Origin: Alisma plantago-aquatica
Lineage: Eukaryota > Streptophyta > Magnoliopsida > Alismatales > Alismataceae
Direction of reading: 5' to 3'
Length of the DNA stretch: 64,000 nt
NCBI GenBank assembly: GCA_963693085.1
Contig: OY856409.1
Coordinates: forward strand, 665,351,591 to 665,415,590
The translations under genes were made by a program, and so were the position numbers. Of the stretch, positions 1 to 10,460 are shown piece by piece (the first letter of the stretch is position 1; every line of letters starts with the position of its first letter). Under the pieces are notes generated by a model, which saw only the letters and a list, made by a program, of their open reading frames with translations, made no database searches and had not been told where the DNA came from.

Positions 1-165
1 TACTATTCACATCATCACATTACCTTAGATTAGGGTTCACTATTCATATCTCATCACATTACCCTAGATTAGGGTTTACTATTCATATCTCATCACATTA
101 CCCTAGATTAGGGTTTACTATTCATATCTCATCACATTACCCTAGATTAGGGTTTACTAATCATA
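1..165. repeat. 39-bp tandem repeat, about 4.3 copies
   Basis: The motif TAGATTAGGG recurs at 26, 65, 104 and 143, an exact 39-bp period. Each unit holds the small inverted repeat ACCCTA-GA-TTAGGGT. It occupies the place in LTR C where D has a 28-32 bp minisatellite (23820-24000) and F a 51-bp one (45957-46205). Confidence 0.93.
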
Positions 166-639
166 TTACAATGAATTAAGATCATACCATCATCATGTAT
201 GAGGATTACTTCCATTAATGACCTCAAATTAGGGTTAAGATTCATTAAACATCATAGTTAGGATTTCATGATCTCACTTGATATGGATCATACCCTAATT
301 AGGTATCCATCTTTATTAGGAGTTCAGTACTTGATTGCCATTCATATAAGAACTCTTCTCTTTCATCTTTATATAAGTTGATGTTTACATCATCCTTGAT
401 TGGCTAAGTCAATTCAACATTGACATCATGGGTTATGTCATTACTATTGTGATTATTAAAGCTCACTTGTTCAAAGAGTATTAGTCACTCTATCCCATCA
501 AGGTACCTTTGTAATGTTCACCATTGATTACAACATGCATTAATCAACTAATTACTTGGTCCCTTAATCACTTTAGGTATCTATGAGGTTTAGGTTAATC
601 AACCACTAAACCATCTTGACTACTAAGGCATCAAACGAT

Positions 640-1520
640 CTTGACCTTTTTAAACCTCAAACGGTATTGCACACTAAACCCCCAAACGGTCTTGGACAGA
701 CCTTGAAACCGTTTGGTGTTGAAGACCGTTTGTTCTTGTTGACTTTTGAAACCGCATGGTAAAGTGCACAATCAAGACCGTTTGCTCAAGATGGAGTGAA
801 GACCGCTTGGTCTTGTTGATCGTTTGGTCAAGTTTGACTTTGAAACCGCATGAGATCAAACAGTTTGGGATTGTTTGGTCCCAAATGGTCTTGAGACCGT
901 TTGGACTCAAACGGTCTTGAGACGGTTTGGACCCAAAAGGTCTTGAGACCGTTTGGTCCAAACCACCTCAAAACTGCAAGGACCAAAAAGTTTCTCAACC
1001 ACTCCAATTGACTTAGGGTTTCCAATGTTAAACCCCACAATCGATCATGCACTTGTTAGCCACTCATCAATTGTGTCAAATAGGTCAAACCTCAACTGAT
1101 TTGACACTCAATTTACCCTCAATTGATCATCAATTAAGGCTTGGATCAATTGGATTAGGGTTTCAAATTGATGACCCTTCAACATACTTCAATGTGAGTC
1201 CAATTGATTTGAAATCATTGAACCATCATCCAATTTGGTCATGTCCTGACCCCAAACGGTCTTGGGATCATTTGGATGACCTCCAAACGGTCTTGAGACC
1301 GTTTTCTCAAGTCAACACCAAAAACTAACTCAACCAATTAAGGTTTGGCTCATTGGATTGATCACTAGGTCAACAATCGATTGCACCTCAACTAATTACC
1401 TTTAGATTTTCAACCACTTAACCATAGTCAACCCTAGACCTCCAAACGGTCTTGGATGATCCCCATACGGTCTTGGGATTGTTTGGATGATCTCCAAATA
1501 GTTTTGAAACTATTTGTCGA
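640..1520. repeat. Inverted-repeat array in LTR C (AAACGGTC/GACCGTTT)
   Basis: Degenerate copies of a palindrome-like unit with arms CCAAACGGTCT and AGACCGTTTGG around a 2-nt centre occur here, most densely at 680-960, then 1250-1305 and 1440-1510. Many are eroded (for example CAAATAGTTTTGAAACTATTTG). The array continues after the copia insertion at 19735-20070. Confidence 0.88.
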
Positions 1521-1639
1521 TTATTTTATCAAAACCAAGTTATTAAATTAAGGTTTGAACCCTAGGTTTGGTCACCAAATCAACAATTGATTATTCATCA
1601 ACTTGATATCATTGGATCCTCAATTGGTCAACCCTACTT

Positions 1640-1644
1640 AACCC
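1640..1644. other. Target-site duplication of element A (left)
   Basis: AACCC, matching 19727-19731 exactly. Confidence 0.92.
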
Positions 1645-2834
1645 TATTGGTATGTATGCCCTGAGAGCCAATCATAGGATGATTGATGAGATACATTAAG
1701 ATTGATTTGATAAACATAAAAGGCAAGCCTCCAATTCTTTCGGGTTCAGTCATATGAGATAGTGATAGAACAGATTGAATGTCTAGAGAATGACAGTAAT
1801 CAATGACGTATGCTTTCAGGATCAGGACCTGAACAATGAGATCATACAGATGCTAAGAGTTTGTACATTCTTGTTATGTCCCTATTCGGGTGTCATTGTG
1901 GAAGGTAGATAGACATCAATGACACACAAGACTAGATTGTGGTGTTGGTTGATGACAAAATCTCATTAGTCATGATATAGAGATATCAAACCAAACACAT
2001 AGGTACTTGTTAGAGAACAAGTGTACCGGACAGACCCACCGTGAGTTTGACACATGGAACCATGACATGGTAGTCACAATCAGTACTCACAATGATGGTG
2101 GTGAGTGTGATTCTTTGAACTAAAATCACTGCACTCAACACATGTCGTTGGGCACACTTTGACATCATCAAGCGTAGTCCTGAAACATGGGTTGTTATAA
2201 AGGTGATGATTGGGTGGCTTTGACACATGGGGCTTTTGAGGGGTGAGTGATAGATATGGGATTTGTCCCTCCTGAGGGAGTTTGATATCCATGGACACTT
2301 GATGAGTAGGATTGAGAAGGCGTGCACGCATGTGTGAATCAGTATGTGATATTGATATCATATATATCTCTTCCAATCTACTCTAAGATCAAGAAAGTGA
2401 ATGAACATTGACAGGATGACTGTTCCATGCCTCAAGTTCATTCAGGATATCAGTGACAAAGGAATTATACATTCACTGTAACACCTTTCATGGATTGTAG
2501 GATTGAAAGTTGTTCTCCAACTTTCTATTTCACTTGGGTAGCACTGATGTGTTACTAGGCACCACTCTTTTCTTGTGAAGTCATAAGTGTTATGGACTTT
2601 CACTGCCAACGTGAAATGGACCTACAAGGTCACACACATAGGATTTAACCTAGAGAAGGAGTTTTATCCACAAAAAATGTTTAGATTGATTACTAAAGGA
2701 GTTTCGTAGTTCAATTAAACTCTCAATTAATTGATAGCTCAATGTCATAATGTTCAAGGTGTTGGACATATTGATTGGAGTATCAAATTGATTGAAATTG
2801 CAATTGACTGATTCGGCACAATCTGCAATCCCAA

Positions 2835-3215
2835 CCGATCGACTCATCTTGGTGAACCGATCGGCTCCGGTGGTGAGTCGATCGACTCATGGATAGGGTG
2901 AAACGTTTGCTTCATGTGTTGATACGATCGATTCAACTGATGCAACCGAGCAATTTGGGAACGTAGGATTGGTGAGAAATTTCTTTTCATTTCACTTGCC
3001 CAATTTGATTGGAACAAGGATTGGTATTTGATACCAATTAGAAACAAAAGAAGAAAAGTCAATCAGGAACTGACCAGGACCACGAACTGACCAGTTCAGA
3101 AGTGAACTGACCATTTCATGGGTCCCAACTGATTGGTTGAGGTGTCAACCGACCGGCTCAGGTCCCCAACCGACCATTTCAGAAATGAAATGATCGGTTC
3201 AGGTTGCACAGTTCA
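2835..3215. repeat. CCGATCGG inverted-repeat cluster in copia LTR
   Basis: Several diverged motifs such as AACCGATCGG, GAACTGACC and GAAATGATCGGTTC, often paired as inverted repeats with a spacer of about 10 bp. It lies just upstream of the TATA box, so it would be in U3. Confidence 0.72.
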
Positions 3216-3301
3216 TTGTTTTTGTGGAAAATCTCGAACCCTTCTACTCCTGCTTTAGTCCCACATTGCCCGAGATAGAGAACCCTGTCCCATGACCCTC
3301 C

Positions 3302-3311
3302 TATATATATA
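3302..3311 (+). promoter_or_regulatory. TATA box, 5' LTR of A
   Basis: TATATATATA after GACCCTCC, conserved in position in all four copia LTRs (also 7760, 14552 and 19160). It probably sets the U3/R border about 30 nt downstream. Confidence 0.7.
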
Positions 3312-3748
3312 GGGGTATTGGGGGCTTCTCAAAGTACAACTCAGTGCAACCAGTTGCTCTGTAAAGTTGTCGTTCTCACTGGTTTTGGTAACCGAGAGAG
3401 CCCAAGCAAGTGCTACCCGATAAGGGAGGCACATCAAGGGAAAGACAACTGCAGAAAGCGATTGGTGACAAGAGAGTGTGTCAGTGACTAGTACGCTGAC
3501 AGGAGGGTGTGACTCCTTCCAATTCCATGTGAGACAAGGATATTGGAGTTCCAGGTGGTCCGTGTGGACTACTTCAGAGGCGGGAGATTTCTACCGGTCG
3601 GAGGACAACTGTCAATCCCAACAGTCCCGGTGAGACCAGGAGTCGACAATCCCGATGCAACCAGGAGCTGCACAGACACCGTCCAAGACCGGAGGTGAAG
3701 ACCGCACAAAACTGTGAGGTATTGTCATCGAGAAAACCTCATGACAAG

Positions 3749-3754
3749 GTATGA
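3749..3754 (+). other. Candidate leader splice donor, element A
   Basis: ACAAG|GTATGA in the putative U5, present in all four LTRs (3749, 8201, 14998 and about 19606). It pairs with the acceptor at 5299-5300, just before the gag start. Inferred, not shown. Confidence 0.45.
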
Positions 3755-3866
3755 TTCCACAAAACATCCCTTCCTATTGTATAAACGTTGACACGTTTCC
3801 TTATTATGGGTTTGGGAGGAGAATTTTTTTTTTCCACTGCCTTCTCTGCCTCCCCTAAAACAACAG

Positions 3867-3879
3867 TGGTATCAGAGCC
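3867..3879 (+). other. Primer-binding site, element A
   Basis: TGGTATCAGAGCC, complementary to the 3' end of plant initiator-Met tRNA, 1 nt after the LTR end. It proves the plus orientation. Confidence 0.93.
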
Positions 3880-5305
3880 ACGTCAACTGCTCTATACTTT
3901 AGGATTATCGATATGATAGATTTTGGTTTGTCGCCTTTACTTATTGCATACGATGCGAATAAAATTGACTTTATGCATGTCCAATCCTAAATCCACAAAT
4001 CCCAATATAGATATATGATATGTAATATTAATGCACTCGATACACGTCGCCCTTAAATGAGTTTTTTGGTGGATGTATAGCATGGTTATGGCCAATAAAC
4101 CCTATCTGTGTATGGTTGTATGTGGTTTCTTGCATCTCGATCTGCGCACCGATCTTCCTTCTCCTATTCCTGATGTAACTCGAAATAATTCGAGATTTCT
4201 TTCCTACCTTTGCTCCCCTTCAATGTAACTCGAGGTTTCTCTTTTTACAATGTAATATAAGATAGAATTTTATTTCCTGTTATGTCAAAGAACGACGGAC
4301 ATCCTGACAACAACTGAGACGATCGGTTCAAGGAGTGAACCGATCGGTTGACGTTTGAGACGATCGGTTCAAGGAGTGAGCCGATCGGTTGATGACTAAT
4401 TCCAGGAGCGAGACGAGCGGGTGGTGGCCATGATGAGATGCATGATGACTAGGCAAACTGATCGGTTGGAGGAGCCAACCGGTCGGCTGGTGGCAACCAG
4501 CCAACCAGCCTGATGGCGAGCCGATCAGTCATGTGATGAGTTGATCAAACCCAGAAAGGCAAAGCACAAAGTTCATCTTGTATAGGTTGCATGTGATGTA
4601 GACCTAGATGACCATGATTCCTCTTAGCTCGAGGAATCACATTAGGATGGCCATAATCATCACTTTTATCATTTTTCATGTTTTCTGTGGGATATAGCAT
4701 GTATATGATACATACTATGTATTGTGGTGATTGGATATGTATATGTATATAAAACCAAATCCCTCATTAAAATATTAAGTCCTATATGCCTTCCATTAGC
4801 GGCACACATGAAAAACTCAATCGACCAAGCATAGGTTACGCCAAAGCATGGTGCACCATCTATCTTGTGGAAGTGTGAAGGGTAGACATGTAGGTTCTTC
4901 CAAAGCAGGGTGCATGTTTACCATGTCGGCTTTTGGGTTAGACTTAACTGGTGATTCTTAGAGCATCTAAGCCCAGAGGCAAGGAATGTTCATGGCAAGG
5001 TGTTGCGCATGTTCATTCATCAAGAGTTGCATATGATGCAATTGGCATGATGGCCTACCTAAATAGTCAAGATTGTGGGCAATCAGCCAAAGCTGACTCA
5101 TGACTTGATAAAATATGGATCTTGCCCACTTGAAGGTTGTACGCTGCAATCTTACGAATTGATGGTGAGGGCTATCAATTTGAAGTAAAATAGTGGGAGC
5201 GTTAATTAATTAAAGGCCTAATTATATCGTCAACTTTTCAAATAAATCAAATAAGTAAAAAATGAGTTTTTGGACTAAAATTGCATATTTCCTTTTGTAG
5301 TACAA
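3880..5305 (+). other. Untranslated leader of copia A
   Basis: No gene. The leader holds a second CCGATCGG cluster at 4318-4545, then AT-rich sequence with many short ATG-stop combinations. It ends in a pyrimidine-rich tract and AG at 5299-5300, immediately before the gag start. The matching leader in B is 8335-9762. Confidence 0.75.
4318..4545. repeat. CCGATCGG inverted-repeat cluster in leader of A
   Basis: About eight half-sites such as GACGATCGGTTC and GAACCGATCGGTTG, arranged as inverted pairs with an AGGAGT-type spacer. It matches 8772-9000 in B. The same core occurs in the LTR, so this family carries the motif in two separate places. Confidence 0.82.
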
Positions 5306-6082
5306 ATGACAACAAACAATAATCATTTTTCTTTGCGATCGGTCCTTGAAAAGGACAAATTAAATGGGAAATTTTCCACGACTGGTTAGGACATTGAGAA
5401 GTGTTCTCAATCATAGAGTGAAAGCTCTAAGTCCTAGTTATACCCGAACCAGATGAACTCGATCCCACCATATCAATGGCTGAAAGTATGCATATGGAAG
5501 CATATCGAGGAAGACATTGATGAGGAGTGCTTGATGTTGTGTTCTCTAAACTATGAGTTGCAGAGACAACATGAGACATATGATGTCTCCAAGACACTAT
5601 CCTAGTATGTCATGACAGAAGGAGATCCAATAAGGTATTCACACACTAAATGTGATTGGGTATGTGGAAAACCTGACTAAGAAGGATTCCCTCTGAGCCA
5701 AGAGTTGGCATTTTGTATGATACTGGGAATGTTGCGAGAATCATACAATTCATGATGAACAACTTTGACAAGCGTTGATAGAGTTGTTGTACATGTTGAG
5801 GATAGTAGAGGCAAAGATGAAGAAAGACAAACCATAATCTTTGATATGATCAAAGAAAAGGTAAGTCTTAAAGGCAAGGGAAAGGGAAAAGCAAAGAAGT
5901 GTTCTGATGCTAGCTAGCAGCCCAAGCCATCTTCAACCTCAAGGCACATGGGGAAAGGGTGTATGAGGGAATTGCCCTCTATATCTAGAAGAACAAAAGA
6001 AGATGAAGGAGGGGATGGAGATATCCACCTAAGGTATCATGAAATGAACCGCTTCTTTATCAGAGGTATATGATACCAAGAT
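5306..6082 (+). pseudogene. Copia gag remnant of A (5' part; interrupted by B)
   Basis: Begins at ATG 5306 in the run ACAAATGACAACAAAC, straight after a splice-acceptor-like TTTTGTAG. The first codons give a peptide like M-T-T-N-N-N-H-F-S-L-R followed by VLEKDKLNG, the usual start of plant copia Gag. Frameshifts and stops follow within about 30 codons. Near 5960-5990 a stretch encodes a zinc-knuckle remnant (CPLY-type end). The remnant breaks at 6082, where B inserted after CCAAGAT. It aligns to 9763-10537 in B throughout. No functional Gag is possible. Confidence 0.85.
6078..6082. other. Target-site duplication of element B (left)
   Basis: AAGAT, repeated exactly at 15117-15121. Element A reads on across the pair. 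Confidence 0.93.
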
Positions 6083-7267
6083 TTTTGGTATGTATGCCCT
6101 AAGAGACAATCATGGGATGATTGGTGGGATACATTAAGATTGATTTGATAAACATCAAAGGCAAGCTTCCAATTCTTTCTGGTTCAGTCATTTGAGATAG
6201 TGATAGAACATATTGAATGTCTAGAGAATGATAATACTCAATGACATGCTTTCAGGTTAAGGACCTGAACGATGAGATCATACAAATGCTAAGAGTTTGT
6301 ACATTCTTGTTATGTCCCTAGTCGGATGTCATTGTGGAAGGTAGATAGACAACAATGACATACAAGACCAGATTGTGGTGTTGGTTGATGATAGAATCTC
6401 ATTAGTCATGATATAGAGATAACAAACCAAACACATAGGTACTTGTTAGAGAACAAGTGTACCGGACAGACCCACTGTGAGTTTAACACATGGAACCATG
6501 ACATGGTAGTCATAGTCAGTACTCACAGTGATGGTGGTGAGTGTAATTCTTTGACCTGAAATCACTACACTCAACACATGTCATTGGGCACACTTTGACA
6601 TCATCAAACACAGTCGTAAAACATGGGTTGTTATAAAGGTGATGATTGGGTGGCTTTGACACATGGGGCTTTTGAGGGGTGAGTGATAGATATGGAATTT
6701 GTCCCTCCTGAGGGAGTTTGATATCCATGGCCGCTTGATGAGTAGGATTGAGAAAGGCGTGCACGCATGTGTGAATCAGTATTTGATATTGATGTCATAT
6801 GTATCTCTTCCAATCTACTCTGAGATCAAGAAAGTGAATGAACGTTGACAGGATGATTGTTCCATGCCTCAAGTTCATTTGGGATATCTGTGACAAAGGA
6901 ATTATACATTCACTGTAACACCATTCACGGATTGTAGGATTGAAAGTTGTTCTCCAGCTTTCTATTTCACTTGGGTAGCACTGATGTGTGACTAGGCACC
7001 ACTCTTTGCTTGTGAAGTCATAAGTGTTATGGACTTTCACTGCCAACATGAAATGGACCTGCAGGGTCACACACATTAGATTTAACCTAGAAGAGGAGTT
7101 TTGTCCACAAACAATGTTTAGATTGATTACTAAAGGAGTTTAGTAGTTCAATTAAACATTGAATTTATTGATAGCTCAATGTCATAATGTTCAAGGTGTT
7201 GGACACATTGATTGGAGTATTAGATTGATTAAAACTGCAATTGACTGATTCTGCACAATCTGTACTC

Positions 7268-7670
7268 CCAACCAATCGGCTCATGTGATGAACTGATCGA
7301 CTGAGCTTGGTGAAACGATCGGCTCAGATGGTGAGTCGATCGGCTCATGGATAGGGTGAAATGATCGGTTCAAGTGTTGAAACGATCAGTTCAACTGGTC
7401 CAACCGAGCAAGTTGGGAAAGTAGGATTGGTGAGAAATTTCTTTTTGTTTCACTCGCCCAATTTGATTGGAACAAGGATTGGTATTTGGTACCAACTAGA
7501 AACAAAAGAGGAAAAGTCAATCGGGAACTGACCAGGACCACGAACCGACTGGTTAAGAAGTGAACCGACCATTTCATGGGTCCCAACTGATCGGTTGAGG
7601 TGTCAACCGACCGGCTCAGGTCCCCAACCTATTGTTTCAGGAATGAAACAATCGGTTCAGGTTGCGCAGT
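7268..7670. repeat. CCGATCGG inverted-repeat cluster, 5' LTR of B
   Basis: A run of units such as AAACGATCGG, GTCGATCGG and GATCGGTTC upstream of the TATA box, equivalent to 2835-3215 in A. Confidence 0.75.
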
Positions 7671-7759
7671 TGGTTGTTTTTGTGGAAAATGTCGAACCCT
7701 TCTACTCCTGCTTTAGTCCCACATTGCCCGGGATAGAGAACCCTATCCCATAACCCTCC

Positions 7760-7768
7760 TATATATAA
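7760..7768 (+). promoter_or_regulatory. TATA box, 5' LTR of B
   Basis: TATATATAA after ACCCTCC, about 1.68 kb into the LTR. Confidence 0.68.
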
Positions 7769-8200
7769 GGGTATTGGGGGTTTCTCAAAGTACAACTCAG
7801 TGCAACCAGTTGCTCTGTAAAGTTGTCATTCTCTCTGGTTTTGGTAACCGAGAGAGCCTGAGCAAGTGCTACCCATTAAGGAAGGCACAGTAAGGGAAAG
7901 ACAACTGCAGAAAGAAACTGGTTGCAGGAGAGTGTGTCGGTGATTAGTACACTACAGGAGGGTGCGATTCCTTCCAATTCCTTGTGAGACAAGAAGATTG
8001 GAGTTCCATGTGGTCCATGTGGACTACTTCAGAGGCGAGAGATTTCTTCTGCTCAGAGGACAGCTGTCAATCCCGACAGTCCCGGTGAGACCAGGAGTCG
8101 ACAGTCCCAGTGCGACCAGGAGCTGCACAGACCGTCCAAGATCGAAGGTGAAGACCGTGCAAGCCGCGAGGTATTATCGCCGAGCAAGCCTCGGGATAAG

Positions 8201-8206
8201 GTATGA
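8201..8206 (+). other. Candidate leader splice donor, element B
   Basis: GATAAG|GTATGA. Paired with the acceptor at 9756-9757 it would remove about 1.56 kb, including the PBS and the CCGATCGG leader cluster, and place the gag ATG close to the 5' end. Confidence 0.45.
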
Positions 8207-8321
8207 TTCCACAAACCACCCCTTCCTATTGTATTGACGTTGATGCATTTCCTTATTCTGGGTTTGGGAGGAGAAAATTTTTGTTTCCAATGGCTTCTCT
8301 GCCTCCCCTAAAACCCAACTG

Positions 8322-8334
8322 TGGTATCAGAGCC
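8322..8334 (+). other. Primer-binding site, element B
   Basis: TGGTATCAGAGCC, 1 nt after the 5' LTR. Confidence 0.93.
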
Positions 8335-9762
8335 ACATCAACTACTCTATACTTTAGGATTATTGATATGATCGATTTTGGTTTGTCGCCTTTATTTATT
8401 GCATACGATGCGAATAAAATTGGCTTTATGCATGTCCAATCCTAAATCCGCAAATCCCAATATACATATATGATATGTAATATTAATGCACTCGATACGT
8501 GTCACCCTTAAACGAGTTTTGTGGTGGATGTATAGCGTGGTTATGGCCAATAAACCCTATCTGTGTATGGTTGTATGTGGTTGCTTGCATCTCAGTCTGC
8601 ACACCGATCTTCCTTCTCCTATTCCTGATGTAACTCGAAATAATTCGATATTTCTTTCCTACCTTTGCTCCCCTCGAATGTAACTCGAGGTTTCACTTTT
8701 TACAATGTAATATAGGATAGAATTTTATTTCCTGTTATGTCAAAGAATGACAGACATCCTGACGACAGCTGAGACGATCGGTTCAAGGAGTGAATCGATC
8801 GGTTGACGTTCGAGACGATCGGTTCAAGGAGTGAGTCGATCGGTTGATGAACAGTTCCAGGAGTGAGACGAGCGGGTGGTGGCCATGATGAGATGCACGA
8901 AGACCAGGGGAACCGATCGGTTGGAGGAGCCAACCAATCGGCTGGTGGCACCCAACCAACCGGCCTGATGGCGAGCCGATCATCCATGTGATGAGTTGAT
9001 CAAACTTAGAAAGGCAAAGCACAAACTTCATCTTGTACATGTTGCATGTGATGTAAACCTAGATGACCGTGATTCCTCTTGGCTCGAGGAATCACATTAG
9101 GATGGCCATAATCATCGCTTTTATTATTTTTCATGTTTTCTGTGGGATATAGCATGTATATGATACGTACTATGTATTGTGGTGATTGGATATGTATATG
9201 TATATAAAAACCAAATCCCTCATTAAAATATTAAGTCTTATATGCCTTCCATTAGAGGCACACATGAAAAACTTGATTGACCAAGCGTAGGTTACACCAA
9301 AGTGTGGTGTGTCGTCTATCTTGTAGAAGTGTGAAGGGTAGACATGTAGGTTATGCCAAAGCAGGGTGCATGTTTACCGTGTCAGCTTTTGGGTTAAACT
9401 TAACTGGTGATTCTTAGAGTGTCTAAGCCTAGAGGCAAGGAATGTTCATGGCAAGGTGTTGCACATGTTCATTCATCAAGAGTTGCATATGATGCAATTG
9501 ACATGATGGCCTACCTAAATAGTCAAGATTGTGGGCGATCAGCCAAAGCTGACTCATGACTTGATGAAATATGGAGCTTGCCCACTAGAAGGTTGTACGC
9601 TGCAATCTTCTGAATTGATGGTGAGGGCTATCAATTTGAAGTAAAATAGTGGGAGCAATAATTAATTAAAGGCCTAATTATATTGTCAAACTTTTTAAAT
9701 CAATCAAATAAGTCAGAAATGAGTTTTGGACTAATATTGCATATTTTCCTTTTGTAGTACAA
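8335..9762 (+). other. Untranslated leader of copia B
   Basis: No gene. It aligns with 3880-5305. It ends TTTTCCTTTTGTAG (AG at 9756-9757) five bases before the gag ATG. Confidence 0.75.
8772..9000. repeat. CCGATCGG inverted-repeat cluster in leader of B
   Basis: Alternating GACGATCGGTTC, GAATCGATCGGTTG and ACCGATCGGTTGG half-sites. Adjacent units pair as hairpins with about 10-nt loops. Confidence 0.82.
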
Positions 9763-10460
9763 ATGGCAACAAACAACAATCACTTTTCTTTGCGACCGGT
9801 CCTTGAAAAGGACAAGCTGAATGGGACAAACTTCCACGACTGGTTAGGACATTGAGAAGTGTTCTCAATCATAGAGTGAAAGCTCCAAGTCCTAGTTATA
9901 CCAGAACTAGATGAACTCGATCCCACCATATCAATGGTTGAAAGTATGCTTATGGAAGCATACTAAGGAAGACATTGATGAGGAGTGCTTGATGTTGTGT
10001 TCTCTGAACTATGAGTTGCAGAGACAACATGAGACATATGATGTCTCCAAGACACTGTCCTAGTATGTCATGACAGAAGGAGAATCAGTAAGGTATTCAC
10101 ACACTCAATGTGATTGGGTATCTAGAAAACCTGACTAAGAATGATTCCCTCTGAGCCAAGAGTTGGCTATTGGTATGATACTGCAAATGTTGCGAGAATC
10201 ATACAATTCATGATGAACAACTTTGACAAGCGTTGACAGAGTTGTTGGACATGTTGAGGATAGTAGAGGCAAAGATGAAGAAAGACAAACCATAATCTTT
10301 GATATGATCAAAGAAAAGGTAATTCTTAAGTGCAAGGACAAGGGCAAAGCAAAGAAGTGTTCTGATGCTAGCTAGCAATTCAAGCCGTCTTCACCTTCAA
10401 GGCACATCAGGAAAGGGTGTATGAGGGATTGCCCTCTATATCTGGAAGAACAAAAAGAAG
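9763..10460 (+). pseudogene. Copia gag remnant of B
   Basis: Starts at ATG 9763. The first about 27 residues are open and include RPVLEKDKLNGTNFHDW, the standard N-terminal block of plant copia Gag, which packages the RNA. Stops then appear (for example just after the W-L-G-H block), with several frame changes. Around 10400-10450 the sequence still encodes the end of a CCHC zinc knuckle (a DCPLYLEEQK-like block). The normal product would be about 230-300 aa; this copy is not translatable. It aligns with the gag remnant of A at 5306-6082. Confidence 0.85.

Larger units (their letters stand above)
1..1644 (-). mobile_element. Element C: LTR fragment, TGTAAC gypsy-type family (distal piece)
   Basis: This is antisense sequence of the same LTR family as D and F. 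On the minus strand it runs from the inverted-repeat array (about 1520 down to 640) into the AAACCCTAAT-rich minisatellite zone at 1-350, the same order as in D at 21523-24000. It is interrupted at 1644/1645 by copia element A. The LTR resumes at 19732-20306 and 32918-33922, so all three pieces are one LTR split by two insertions. The distal end, about 1.2 kb by comparison with D, lies off the left edge. No protein-coding potential is recognised. The assignment rests on order and motif similarity seen by eye. Confidence 0.82.
1645..3865 (+). repeat. 5' LTR of copia element A
   Basis: 2221 bp, from TATTGGTATG to AAAACAACA, directly before the primer-binding site. It aligns end to end with the LTRs at 6083-8320, 12873-15116 and 17484-19726. 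The putative U3 is about 1.65 kb and holds short CCGATCGG inverted repeats (2835-3215). A TATA box is at 3302. A splice-donor-like AAG|GTATGA is at 3749, shortly before the LTR end. Confidence 0.95.
6083..8320 (+). repeat. 5' LTR of copia element B
   Basis: 2238 bp. Both termini are slightly eroded: TTTTGG instead of TGTTGG, and CCCAACT instead of CCCAACA. Internal landmarks match the other copies: CCGATCGG cluster 7268-7670, TATA box 7760, donor-like GATAAG|GTATGA at 8201. Confidence 0.94.

Noticed and set aside
1..165. Interstitial telomere-like sequence (ACCCTA/TTAGGGT)
   Set aside because: The period is 39 bp, not 7 bp, and only one CCCTA per arm is present. It is a minisatellite inside LTR C.
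2010..2376. Antisense frames of 70-106 codons repeated in all four copia LTRs (also near 6516, 13308, 17849)
   Set aside because: They recur because the LTRs are near-identical copies. They run opposite to transcription, start at different Mets, shift frame between copies and show no domain.
3867..3879. tRNA gene hit from the TGGTATCAGAGCC motif (also 8322, 25347, 48320, 53362)
   Set aside because: Only the 3' tRNA-complementary primer site is present, next to LTR ends; no cloverleaf.
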